Assembly (NCBI GenBank): GCA_017438285.1
Contig: JAFRVY010000033.1
Location: 1 to 51,764 of the forward strand
Direction: 5' to 3'
Length of the DNA stretch: 51,764 nt
DNA from: Bacillota bacterium
GTDB taxonomy: Bacteria; Bacillota; Clostridia; Peptostreptococcales; Anaerovoracaceae
Position 1 is the stretch's first letter; each line of letters opens with the position of its first letter. Positions 15,913-24,454 of the stretch are shown in pieces. The notes beneath the pieces were generated by a model. That model was not told the origin of the DNA. It searched no databases and saw only the letters and a list, made by a program, of their open reading frames with translations. Both the position numbers and the translations under genes were made by a program.

Positions 15913-17157
15913 ATGAAGATCGTTGGAATCACAGCTGAATACAATCCTTTCCACAGGGGACACGCCTATCATCTGGAGGAAGCCCGCAAGGCGTCAGGCG
16001 CCGACTGCGTCATCATCGCCATGAGCGGCGACTTTACCCAGCGGGGAGAGCCTGCCATCGCTGACAAGTGGATAAGGAGTAAAGACGCCATCGACGGCGG
16101 CGCGGACCTCGTCTTTGAGCTTCCGTTCATCTTTGCGTGCAACAGGGCTCCGGTCTTCGCTGCAGGCGGCGTGGACACGCTCATAAAGGCCGGCGCTACC
16201 CACATTTCCTTTGGCTGTGAAGCGGACGATCCCGGAGCTCTGGAACCGCTTGCGGATGCTCTCGTCAGCCGCGAAGAGGAACTCGAGCAGACTGCCAGAG
16301 ACAACATGAGCGAAGGTCTGTCCTATGCAAAGGCTTATGAAGCCGCTGTCCGGGACATTCTGGGAGAAGAGGCGGCGGAGATCATACAGACGCCGAACAA
16401 CATTCTGGCGGTCGAATACATCAAACGAATCGGCTTTTGGAAGAAACAGGGCGCCGATGTGACGGCGGTGCCGATCAGACGGTACGGTTCGGGCTATCAT
16501 GCAGTCGACAGCATGGCCGGTTTTGCGGGAGCATCCCAGATCAGGAAGATGATCCGTGAAGGCATTCCCGAAGATGAAATCAAACGGTACGTTCCGCTGG
16601 AGACGGCAGGATGGCTTGCCGGTGACGGCACTGCCCGCAGAATCGCAGAAGAAAGCAGAGAGGCAGCAGACAGGCTCTTTCAGCTGATCAAGGGGATCCT
16701 GCTGAGAAGCAGCGCGGAGGAACTTGCGGAGATCTACTGCATCGGTGAAGGCATCGAGAACAGATTCAAGAGCGAGATCAACACGGCATCAAATCTGGAT
16801 TCCTTTATCATCAGCATGGTATCGAGAAGATATACGGCGTCGGCGATCCGGCGCATGCTTTTGTACATGACCCTCGGACTGAAGGGAAGCACGGTCGATC
16901 CGCTGATTTCAGAGGACCTCGGAGGTCAGTGCGCTCCATATCTGCGGCTTCTGGCAGCGGGAGAGCTGGGACGGAAGCTTTTGCGTCAGCTGGAGGGAAG
17001 CGTCATCACGAACGTGAATAAGCAGGAGACCGCAGACGTGCGCAGCAGTGAGATGCTGCGGATCGATATGACGGCGGCGGATCTGTACAACACGCTGCTC
17101 GGTAAACGCCTGTATGACTCCTCGGATAAGGTAGTCAGACCCTATATTGAATCTTGA
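15913..17157 (+). CDS. tmcAL: tRNA(Met) cytidine acetate ligase
   Basis: TmcAL (formerly YlbM) acetylates cytidine 34 of elongator tRNA(Met) using acetate and ATP. The 414-residue protein opens with the nucleotidyltransferase motif GITAEYNPFHRGHAYHL (HxGH) and has ISFGCEADD and TPNNILAVEYIK segments typical of the family. A GGGG ribosome-binding site lies upstream. It is followed by ackA; both use acetate, though the adjacency is a common Firmicute arrangement and may not be functional. Confidence 0.94.
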   Translation: MKIVGITAEYNPFHRGHAYHLEEARKASGADCVIIAMSGDFTQRGEPAIADKWIRSKDAIDGGADLVFELPFIFACNRAPVFAAGGVDTLIKAGATHISFGCEADDPGALEPLADALVSREEELEQTARDNMSEGLSYAKAYEAAVRDILGEEAAEIIQTPNNILAVEYIKRIGFWKKQGADVTAVPIRRYGSGYHAVDSMAGFAGASQIRKMIREGIPEDEIKRYVPLETAGWLAGDGTARRIAEESREAADRLFQLIKGILLRSSAEELAEIYCIGEGIENRFKSEINTASNLDSFIISMVSRRYTASAIRRMLLYMTLGLKGSTVDPLISEDLGGQCAPYLRLLAAGELGRKLLRQLEGSVITNVNKQETADVRSSEMLRIDMTAADLYNTLLGKRLYDSSDKVVRPYIES

Positions 17158-17182
17158 AAAACAGCGCGCTGAGGAGTATAAT
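17154..17182 (+). promoter_or_regulatory. Promoter of ackA
   Basis: TTGAAA (17154-17159), 17 bp, TATAAT (17177-17182). The -35 box overlaps the tmcAL stop codon. Confidence 0.75.
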
Positions 17183-17191
17183 ATTTGAGCG

Positions 17192-17210
17192 AGCGTCATC
17201 GGATGATGCT
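17192..17210. promoter_or_regulatory. Palindrome just after the ackA transcription start
   Basis: AGCGTCATC-G-GATGATGCT is a 9-bp inverted repeat with one mismatch around a single base. The one-base centre argues for a protein-binding site and not an RNA hairpin. It begins about 10 bp after the -10 box, a typical repressor position. Confidence 0.4.
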
Positions 17211-17252
17211 TGACTATAGATGGGTTTTTAGTTAACAACAGGAGGACATTCA

Positions 17253-18458
17253 ATGAAAGTATTAGTTATCAACTGCGGCAGTTCTTCACTGAAGTACCAG
17301 GTTCTGGACATGACAAATGAAGTACTGGAGTGCAAAGGCTTAGTCGAAAGAATCGGCATGGAAGGTTCAGAAATCACTCATGAGAAGATCGGACAGGACA
17401 AGTTCCATCTGATCACGCCAATGGAAAACCATAAGGACGCCATCGGACACGTTCTCGATGCGATTCAGGATCCTGATCACGGCGTAGTCAAAGACATGAA
17501 GGAAATCGGCGCTGTAGGACACAGAGTTGTTCACGCCGGCGAGAAGTTCGCAAGATCCGTTCTCATCACAGACGAAGTTATCAAGGCTCTGGAAGAGTGT
17601 ACGCCGCTGGCTCCGCTGCACAATCCGCCAAACCTTCTCGGTATCGCAGCTTGTCAGGAGCTCATGCCTGGAACACCTATGGTTGGCGTATTCGATACAG
17701 CATTCCATCAGACAATGCCTCCTGAATCATTTATTTACGCTATTCCGTATGAGTTCTATACAAAGCACGGCATCAGAAGATACGGCTTCCACGGAACTTC
17801 ACACAAGTATGTTGCAGAGAGAGCTGCAGACATCCTGAATGTAAATCTGGACGACCTGAAGCTGATCACCTGCCACCTCGGAAACGGCGCATCCGTATCC
17901 GCTATCAAGAGAGGTAAGTGCATCGACACTTCCATGGGCTTCACTCCGCTGGAAGGTCTGGTTATGGGAACGAGATCAGGCGATATCGACCCTGCTATCG
18001 TTACTTACATGAGACAGGTTGAGAACCTCGACTTCGGCGTAGCCAACGAGATCCTGAACAAGAAGTCCGGCGTACTGGGTATCTCCGGCGTATCAAGCGA
18101 CTTCAGAGATCTGGAAAGAGCTGCTGAGGAAGGAAACGACAGAGCACAGCTGGCCCTGAAGGTCTTCGCTCACAAGGTAAGATTCTATATCGGCGCATAC
18201 ATCGCTGAGATGAACGGCTGCGATGCGATCGTATTTACGGCAGGCGTTGGTGAAAACGATATCGGCATGAGAGACATCATCTGCAACGACCTCGGAAACC
18301 TGGGAATCAAGCTTGACGTAGTCAAGAACAGAGTAAGAGGCAAGGAGACGATCATCTCCAGAGATGACTCCAAGATCAAGCTCATCATGATCCCTACGAA
18401 CGAAGAATTGATGATCGCAAGAGATACCTTCAATATCGTTACAGGAAAGATGAAATAA
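17253..18458 (+). CDS. ackA: Acetate kinase
   Basis: Converts acetyl phosphate and ADP to acetate and ATP, the energy-yielding end of acetate fermentation. The 401-residue protein has the N-terminal phosphate loop [21 protein letters not shown], the GDIDPAI segment and the ATP-binding FTAGVGEN. Length and motifs are normal. AGGAGG lies 7 bp before the ATG. The partner phosphotransacetylase gene (pta) is not adjacent, and neither is yceD, which often precedes rpmF. Confidence 0.98.
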   Translation: MKVLVINCGSSSLKYQVLDMTNEVLECKGLVERIGMEGSEITHEKIGQDKFHLITPMENHKDAIGHVLDAIQDPDHGVVKDMKEIGAVGHRVVHAGEKFARSVLITDEVIKALEECTPLAPLHNPPNLLGIAACQELMPGTPMVGVFDTAFHQTMPPESFIYAIPYEFYTKHGIRRYGFHGTSHKYVAERAADILNVNLDDLKLITCHLGNGASVSAIKRGKCIDTSMGFTPLEGLVMGTRSGDIDPAIVTYMRQVENLDFGVANEILNKKSGVLGISGVSSDFRDLERAAEEGNDRAQLALKVFAHKVRFYIGAYIAEMNGCDAIVFTAGVGENDIGMRDIICNDLGNLGIKLDVVKNRVRGKETIISRDDSKIKLIMIPTNEELMIARDTFNIVTGKMK

Positions 18459-18461
18459 TTG

Positions 18462-18491
18462 TTGACAAACGCCATTATACGCGTGTATACT
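18462..18491 (+). promoter_or_regulatory. Promoter of rpmF
   Basis: TTGACA (18462-18467), 18 bp, TATACT (18486-18491). A small palindrome TATAC-GCGT-GTATA (18476-18489) overlaps the -10 box and may be an operator. Confidence 0.75.
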
Positions 18492-18536
18492 TTCAATGTT
18501 GCGATTCAATGAACTGGCACGAAGGAGGTGTGAAAC

Positions 18537-18719
18537 ATGGCAGTACCTAAAAGAAGAACTTCAAAAGCTAAGACACATCAGAGAAAAGCAGCTAATATGA
18601 AGATGAAGGCACCTGGCATCTCAATTTGCCCACAGTGCCACGAACCGAAGCTTCCACACAGAGTTTGCCCTAACTGCAACTACTACGATGGAAGAGAGAT
18701 CGTAAACCCGGAAGCATAA
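18537..18719 (+). CDS. rpmF: 50S ribosomal protein L32
   Basis: The 60-residue protein begins MAVPKRRTSKAKTHQRKA, the L32 signature, and carries a four-cysteine zinc ribbon (CPQCHEPKLPHRVCPNC). GGAGGTG precedes the ATG. A strong hairpin follows. The fatty-acid genes plsX/fabH that commonly follow rpmF are replaced here by pyruvate kinase. Confidence 0.97.
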   Translation: MAVPKRRTSKAKTHQRKAANMKMKAPGISICPQCHEPKLPHRVCPNCNYYDGREIVNPEA

Positions 18720-18748
18720 GCAATATTAGCTAATGTCTAGCAAATAAA

Positions 18749-18785
18749 AGAGCTGTTGCACTGATGTGCAGCAGCTCTATTTTTG
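18749..18785 (+). terminator. Terminator of rpmF
   Basis: AGAGCTGTTGCAC and GTGCAGCAGCTCT form a 13-bp stem with one G-T pair and a TGAT loop, followed by ATTTTTG. Confidence 0.85.
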
Positions 18786-18803
18786 TAAAAACGGAGAAAC
18801 AAA

Positions 18804-19880
18804 ATGTCAAAGGTCAAAATCCAATGTACAATAGGTCCGTCCTGCAACGATCCGAGAATCCTTGCGGACATGCTCGATGCGGGCATGGAGGTGGCGAGAG
18901 TCAATCTTTCCCACGGAAGCGCCGCTTCCCAGAAGGATAAACTCATCAACTTCCGCAAAGCTGTCGAGCTGAGCGGCAAAGAAGCGGCCATCATGTTCGA
19001 CATCCGCGGACCGGAGATCAGAGTCAAGGAGATCCCCGGCGGAGAAGTTGCGGTCTATAAGGATCAGACGCTGACGCTTCACTGCGAAGATATCGAGGAA
19101 ACAGGCGACGTTGCCGAAAAGCAGAAGTACGGTCAGTATACGGACCACGTGATTCGCGTCAATTACGAGAATCTCTGCAGAGAGGTGGAGACGGGGACCC
19201 AGATCCTTATCGATGACGGCAAGGTCAGTCTGGTCGTCGAGAGCGTCGACGGTCAGGACATCGTCTGCTATGTGGAACGGGAAGGCATCATCAAAAGCCG
19301 CAAGGGCGTGAATGTGCCTGATGTGAAACTGCAGATGGACTATCTGGGAGATGACGATAGAGAGGATATTCTCTGGTGCATCGAAAACGATGTCGACTAT
19401 GTCGCAGGATCCTTCATTCGAAGGAAAGCGGACGTACAGGTCATCAGAGACCTGCTGGATGCCAACGGCGGAAGCCACATCGGCATCATTGCCAAGCTGG
19501 AGAACAAGGAATCCATCAGCAACCTCGAAGGAATCGCCGAGGTCGCAGATCAGATTCTCGTTGCCCGCGGAGACATGGGCGTCGAGATCGGCTTCGAACG
19601 GGTTCCCGCCGTGCAAAAGCGTATCATCCGCAAGTGCAGGGAGCTGGGCAAAGCGGTCATCGTCGCCACACAGCTCATTGACTCTATGACCGAGAATCTC
19701 ACGCCAACGCGCGCCGAGGTCTCGGACATCGCAAACGCCGTTTACGACGGCGCCACAGACCTGCTCGTGACAGGCGAGACGGCAGCCGGCAAGCATCCGG
19801 TGGAAGTCGTGAAGGAGATGGCGATCGTCATCAGACAGGCCGAATCTGATCTGGACAGATACGGAGAAGAAATACTGTAA
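18804..19880 (+). CDS. pyk: Pyruvate kinase lacking the C-terminal domain
   Basis: Makes pyruvate and ATP from PEP and ADP. The 358-residue protein is about 110 residues shorter than the usual 470 or more. The barrel and B domains are complete: RVNLSHG (R32, N34, S36), the active-site lysine region IIAKLENKESIS, metal ligands in KLE and RGDMGVEI, and TQLIDSM. The C-terminal domain, which carries allosteric sites and a tetramer interface, is absent. The normal DTKGPEIR reads DIRGPEIR, so the K+-site threonine and the next lysine are changed. No frameshift or remnant follows; a terminator begins 4 bp after the stop. No promoter is seen, so it may depend on read-through from rpmF. Confidence 0.9.
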   Translation: MSKVKIQCTIGPSCNDPRILADMLDAGMEVARVNLSHGSAASQKDKLINFRKAVELSGKEAAIMFDIRGPEIRVKEIPGGEVAVYKDQTLTLHCEDIEETGDVAEKQKYGQYTDHVIRVNYENLCREVETGTQILIDDGKVSLVVESVDGQDIVCYVEREGIIKSRKGVNVPDVKLQMDYLGDDDREDILWCIENDVDYVAGSFIRRKADVQVIRDLLDANGGSHIGIIAKLENKESISNLEGIAEVADQILVARGDMGVEIGFERVPAVQKRIIRKCRELGKAVIVATQLIDSMTENLTPTRAEVSDIANAVYDGATDLLVTGETAAGKHPVEVVKEMAIVIRQAESDLDRYGEEIL

Positions 19881-19883
19881 ACA

Positions 19884-19918
19884 AAAGGGCTGCTGCACAA
19901 ACAGTGCAGCAGCCCTTT
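19884..19918. terminator. Bidirectional terminator between pyk and asd
   Basis: AAAGGGCTGCTGCAC (19884-19898) and GTGCAGCAGCCCTTT (19904-19918) form a perfect 15-bp stem around AAACA, with A and T tracts outside. It ends both convergent genes. Confidence 0.92.
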
Positions 19919-19942
19919 ATTATTATATCCCTGTTTTATCTC

Positions 19943-20950
19943 TTAGTCCGGCATTTCCTCGAGAAGTTTTTCGGCGATCTGGATGGCGTTGGTTGCAGCG
20001 CCTTTGCGGATGTTGTCCGCAACGACCCAGATGTTCAGTCCGTTCTCGACGGAGAAGTCGCGTCTGATTCTTCCGATGTATACCTCGTCGGTGCCTGCGG
20101 CGTCGCGGGCGAGAGGGTATACGTTGTGTTCTACGTCATCCTGCACGATGATCCCAGGGGACTCTTCGAAGAGCTTTCTGATGTCTTCCAGCTCAAAAGG
20201 CTTTTCCAGTTCGATGTTGATGGATTCGCTGTGGGAATCGAAGACAGGAACGCGGACCGTCGTGGCCGTGACCTTGATGTCGTCATCGCCGAGGATCTTG
20301 TGAGTCTCGTTGATCATTTTCATCTCTTCCTTGGTGTATCCGTTGTCCAGGAATACGTCGATATGCGGCAGACAGTTGCCTGCGATCGGGTGAGCGTATG
20401 CCTGCAGTTCTTCATCGTTGCCTGCAAGACCGTTCTTCAGGTCGTTGATTCCCTTGACGCCGGAGCCTGAAACAGCCTGATAAGTCGAATAAACGACTCT
20501 CTTGATGCCGTACTTATCCTGCAAAGGCTTCAGGGCGACCATGGCCTGGATCGTTGAGCAGTTCGGGTTGGCTATGATTCCCTTGTTCCATGAGATATCC
20601 TGCGGATTGACTTCAGGAACGACGAGGGGAACATCTTTATCCATTCTCCACTGACTGCTGTTGTCGACTACGGTGACGCCGTGCGCTGCTGCTATCGGAG
20701 CGAATTTAGCGCTTGTGCCGCCGCCTGCGGAGAACAGAGCAATATCGATCGGTTTATCAAATGAATGCTCGGTCAGTTCTTCCACAGTGTATTCCTTTCC
20801 CTTGAATGTCAGTTTCTTTCCGGCTGACTTGGCCGATGCCATCATGTAGATGTTCTCAAAAGGGAAATCTCTTTCTTCGAGGACCTTCAGGAAGGTTGAA
20901 CCTACAACGCCTGTAGCTCCTACAACTGCAATGTTTGGTTTTCTTTTCAT
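19943..20950 (-). CDS. asd: Aspartate-semialdehyde dehydrogenase
   Basis: Reduces aspartyl phosphate to aspartate semialdehyde with NADPH, on the path to lysine/diaminopimelate, threonine and methionine. The 335-residue protein has the N-terminal NADP loop VVGATGVVGSTF and the catalytic cysteine in NPNCSTIQ. Its own promoter and an ACCTCC (GGAGGT on the coding strand) site are present. It stands alone; dapA or other lysine genes are not adjacent, and the short leader leaves no room for a lysine riboswitch. Confidence 0.97.
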   Translation of the reverse strand: MKRKPNIAVVGATGVVGSTFLKVLEERDFPFENIYMMASAKSAGKKLTFKGKEYTVEELTEHSFDKPIDIALFSAGGGTSAKFAPIAAAHGVTVVDNSSQWRMDKDVPLVVPEVNPQDISWNKGIIANPNCSTIQAMVALKPLQDKYGIKRVVYSTYQAVSGSGVKGINDLKNGLAGNDEELQAYAHPIAGNCLPHIDVFLDNGYTKEEMKMINETHKILGDDDIKVTATTVRVPVFDSHSESINIELEKPFELEDIRKLFEESPGIIVQDDVEHNVYPLARDAAGTDEVYIGRIRRDFSVENGLNIWVVADNIRKGAATNAIQIAEKLLEEMPD

Positions 20951-20987
20951 GTGTACTGACCTCCAGTTAAAATGTAATACAGAGATG

Positions 20988-21017
20988 ATTATACAACCCG
21001 CCTGCGAATATAGTCAA
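20988..21017 (-). promoter_or_regulatory. Promoter of asd
   Basis: On the reverse strand TTGACT (21017-21012), 18 bp, TATAAT (20993-20988), about 37 bp before the start codon. Confidence 0.7.
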
Positions 21018-21052
21018 GGCGTTTGAAATCACTATCTATACGGATTCTTTTG

Positions 21053-21061
21053 TGTTATAAT
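21053..21061 (+). promoter_or_regulatory. Extended -10 promoter of uppP
   Basis: TGTTATAAT is a full extended -10 box 60 bp before the uppP start. No good -35 is visible. It is divergent from the asd promoter. Confidence 0.55.
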
Positions 21062-21120
21062 ATATTCTGTATGAACGTGTGCTTTTTTAGGGCATAATTC
21101 ATCATGGAGGATAACAAGGA

Positions 21121-21957
21121 ATGACATTTTTACAGGCAATCATACTAGGACTCGTTCAGGGACTTGCAGAGTTCCTTCCAATCAGCAGTTCCGGACATCT
21201 GGCTCTGCTGCAGTACTTCTTCGGAGTGGAATCTGACGGCGTGCTGCTGTTCACCGTGCTTCTGCACGTGGGCACTCTGATCTCGGTATTCATCATCTAC
21301 TGGAAGGACATCGTGGATCTCGTCATCGAGCTCTGCCGGACCATCAGGGATCTCTGCACGGGCAAAGGCCTGCGTATCAACTCCAGTCCGACGAGAAGGC
21401 TCGGCTTCATGATCATCGTCGCGACGATTCCGACGGCGATCATCGGCGTACTGTTCGAGGATTTCTTTGAGGGCCTTTATACATCCGTTTTATCCATTGC
21501 GATCGGACTGATTTTAACCGGTGCGATCCTCCTGATTGCAGAGCGCGCGGGAGCGGACAACAAGGACGTCATGGACATGAAGTTCAGACACGCCATCTTC
21601 ATTGGATGCATGCAGGGCATCGCAATATGCCCGGGCGTATCCAGATCCGGATCCACGCTGTTCGGAGGATTGATCGCAGGACTCAAGCGCGGCTTTGCGG
21701 TCAAATTCGCATTTCTGATTTCCATCCCGTCGATCCTCGGTTCCGTTGTTTTGGAACTTCCGAAGGCGCTGGCTGCGGGCATGGATCCAGGGCTTGCCGG
21801 TCCGGTCATAGCAGGAGTTATCATTGCGGCCATTTCAGGTATCGTGGCGATCAAGACGATGATCAGAGTCGTTTCCAACAAGCGTCTCGTCGGATTCACG
21901 ATCTACGTATGGCTCGTTGCAGTAGCGGTAATCGCATATGTTCTGATTACCGGATAG
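21121..21957 (+). CDS. uppP: Undecaprenyl-diphosphatase
   Basis: Integral membrane enzyme (BacA family) that recycles undecaprenyl diphosphate to the monophosphate lipid carrier for wall synthesis; high dosage gives bacitracin tolerance. The 278-residue protein has several hydrophobic segments and both family motifs: GLVQGLAEFLPISSSGHL and PGVSRSGSTLFGG. GGAGG precedes the ATG. It may form an operon with ftsK, which starts 16 bp after it. Confidence 0.96.
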   Translation: MTFLQAIILGLVQGLAEFLPISSSGHLALLQYFFGVESDGVLLFTVLLHVGTLISVFIIYWKDIVDLVIELCRTIRDLCTGKGLRINSSPTRRLGFMIIVATIPTAIIGVLFEDFFEGLYTSVLSIAIGLILTGAILLIAERAGADNKDVMDMKFRHAIFIGCMQGIAICPGVSRSGSTLFGGLIAGLKRGFAVKFAFLISIPSILGSVVLELPKALAAGMDPGLAGPVIAGVIIAAISGIVAIKTMIRVVSNKRLVGFTIYVWLVAVAVIAYVLITG

Positions 21958-21973
21958 ATCAAAAGAGGTAAAC

Positions 21974-24454
21974 ATGGCACAGAGTAAAAGGGGGCCCGGA
22001 AGACCTCCGGGCAGCAAAAACAAAAACAGCAAATCAAAGTCATCCGGCGGATCCGCAAAGTCTTCAAACAGCAGATCCCGGGTCGAAAAGAACATCCAGC
22101 AGGTCCAGTCCATGGATGAATCCAAGGCAACCGTCAACGACACGATCATCTCGTGTATCCTGATCGCACTTGGAATCTTCCTCATTCTGGCATTGCAGAC
22201 GCAGACATGCGGCGTCGCAGGCGAGGGCATCTCCAAGGTCCTCAAGGGATGCTTCGGCTTCGTGGCTTTCTTCCTGCCGTACTATTTCATCGTGTACGGT
22301 GTTTTGCTGTTCCTGAAAAAGACGATCCACACCAGTCTCAAATCCATCATCTATCTGGTGGTGATCTACCTGGTGATCGACCTGATCAATGCGGGCAGAT
22401 TCATGAAGCCGATCTCCAACGGCGGTGATTTCGAAGGCGTCTCCAAAGCCTTTGCAGACGGCATCAGCCTCGACGGCGGCGGTGTATTCGGCATGGGAGT
22501 CGGAACGCTGATCGTCAAGGGTATCGGTATTTCGGGACTGTACATACTTTCATTCCTCGTCCTCGTCATCTTCATCATGCTTTTGGTGAACACGCCGCTC
22601 TCAAGGTTCTTTGAGAACATCAAGATCAGGAGAAGAAGACGCCAGATCGAACGTGAAGAACTGGCAAAAGCGAGAGCCGAAGAGGAAGCGGCAGAGGTCG
22701 CCGCGGCAGCAGCTGCCGCAAGACAAAGGCCTGCTCCGATGACAAACGGTCAGAGAAAGGTGATGGGCTATATCGAGGACGGCGAACCGGATGCGGTCAA
22801 AAAAGAGCGCATCAAGATCAAAACGGCAGACGAAGAACCTGTGCCGCAGATCAGCAACGCCGAGGCGAAGACAGCCAAGCTCAAGGAAGAGGATTTCATT
22901 CACACCGCGACCAACGAGAATTACGAGTTCCCTCCGATCGACCTGCTGAAAAGGAGCCGGGCGAACGTGACGGGAGAAACGCCGCAGACCCTGCAGGAAA
23001 AGGCTATGAAACTGGAGGACACGCTGCGGAGCTTCAATATCGATGCAACGGTAACCAATGTAACGCAGGGACCGGCCGTCACCAGATACGAAGTGCATCC
23101 TAACAGCGGCGTCAGAGTCAAGGGCATCAAAAACCTTGCCGACGATATCGCCTTGAACATGGAAGCAAAGAGCATCAGAATCGAGGCGCCGATCCCGGGG
23201 AAACAGGCCGTCGGCATCGAAATCGAGAACGAAAAGAGGAGCGACGTCTCCATCAGAGAGATGATTGCATCAGATACATTCCAGCACTTCAATTCGAAGC
23301 TGGCATTCGTTGTAGGTAAGGACATTGCAGGAAAGGTCATCGTGGCGGACCTGAAGAAGATGCCGCATATGCTCATTGCGGGATCCACAGGATCCGGTAA
23401 GTCCGTATGCGTTAACAGCATCATTGCCAGCATCCTCTACAAGGCGAGGCCGGATGAGGTCAAAATGGTGCTCATCGACCCGAAGGTCGTAGAACTCAGC
23501 CATTATAACGGTATTCCGCACCTGCTCATTCCTGTCGTAACGGATCCTTCCAAAGCAGCGGCAGCGCTGAACTGGGCAGTCGCCGAGATGGACGAGAGAT
23601 ACAAGACATTTGCCGAAGCCGGTGCCCGTGACGTTACGGCATACAACGATATGATCGAAAAGAGAAATCAGAAGGCCCTCAAGGCTGCCGGCAGGAACCC
23701 GAAGACCGGCAAAGGAGAAGAGGACAGCGAAGCTGTTGCACTGGAGCCTTTGATGCCGCAGGTCGTCATCATCATCGACGAACTGGCTGACCTGATGATG
23801 ACATCGCCGGCACAGGTCGAAGAGTCCATCAGCCGTATTGCCCAGAAGGCGAGAGCGGCAGGCATGCACCTGATCGTTGCGACCCAGAGACCGTCAACGG
23901 ACGTCATCACCGGACTCATCAAGGCCAACATCCCTTCGAGGATAGCTTTTGCGGTATCCTCCCAAATAGACTCCAGAGTCATACTCGATATGGGCGGAGC
24001 AGAGAAACTGGTCGGAAGCGGCGATATGCTCTTTAGCCCGCTCGGCACAGGCAAGCCGACGAGAATACAGGGCGCGTTCATTTCTGACCGCGAGGTCCAC
24101 GATCTGATCGAATTCGTCAAGAAGCAGGGGACCGCAGACGATGCGGCGGCCAATGAGGTTCTTGACAGGATCAAGAGAGCCAACACGCCGGATGCCGAAA
24201 AGGGCAATCATTCCGACGATGAGGACGAATTCCTGGCCGAAGCTATCGATCTGGTGGTCAGTCAGGGACAGGCATCCGTTTCCATGCTGCAGAGACGGTT
24301 CAGAATCGGATATAACAGAGCGGCGCGTATCATCGACATGATGGAGGAACGACAGATCGTCGGTCCGCAGGACGGAAGCAGACCGCGTCAGGTCCTTATT
24401 TCTGAAGCGGATCTTATGGAAATGCGCGACCGCGCAGGAGATTTGGAAAACTGA
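21974..24454 (+). CDS. ftsK: DNA translocase FtsK/SpoIIIE
   Basis: Membrane-bound DNA pump that clears chromosomes from the division septum. The 826-residue protein has a Ser/Lys-rich N-terminal tail, four membrane segments (about residues 56-210), a charged Ala/Glu-rich linker and the motor with Walker A GSTGSGKS and Walker B VVIIIDELADLMM. A C-terminal winged-helix gamma domain (VSMLQRRFRIGYNRAARIID) reads KOPS/SRS-type DNA signals. The end overlaps rimO by one base (TGATG). Confidence 0.97.
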   Translation: MAQSKRGPGRPPGSKNKNSKSKSSGGSAKSSNSRSRVEKNIQQVQSMDESKATVNDTIISCILIALGIFLILALQTQTCGVAGEGISKVLKGCFGFVAFFLPYYFIVYGVLLFLKKTIHTSLKSIIYLVVIYLVIDLINAGRFMKPISNGGDFEGVSKAFADGISLDGGGVFGMGVGTLIVKGIGISGLYILSFLVLVIFIMLLVNTPLSRFFENIKIRRRRRQIEREELAKARAEEEAAEVAAAAAAARQRPAPMTNGQRKVMGYIEDGEPDAVKKERIKIKTADEEPVPQISNAEAKTAKLKEEDFIHTATNENYEFPPIDLLKRSRANVTGETPQTLQEKAMKLEDTLRSFNIDATVTNVTQGPAVTRYEVHPNSGVRVKGIKNLADDIALNMEAKSIRIEAPIPGKQAVGIEIENEKRSDVSIREMIASDTFQHFNSKLAFVVGKDIAGKVIVADLKKMPHMLIAGSTGSGKSVCVNSIIASILYKARPDEVKMVLIDPKVVELSHYNGIPHLLIPVVTDPSKAAAALNWAVAEMDERYKTFAEAGARDVTAYNDMIEKRNQKALKAAGRNPKTGKGEEDSEAVALEPLMPQVVIIIDELADLMMTSPAQVEESISRIAQKARAAGMHLIVATQRPSTDVITGLIKANIPSRIAFAVSSQIDSRVILDMGGAEKLVGSGDMLFSPLGTGKPTRIQGAFISDREVHDLIEFVKKQGTADDAAANEVLDRIKRANTPDAEKGNHSDDEDEFLAEAIDLVVSQGQASVSMLQRRFRIGYNRAARIIDMMEERQIVGPQDGSRPRQVLISEADLMEMRDRAGDLEN

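Noticed and set aside
20951..21060. Lysine riboswitch before asd
   Set aside because: The leader from the predicted promoter is only about 30 nt, too short for that aptamer.
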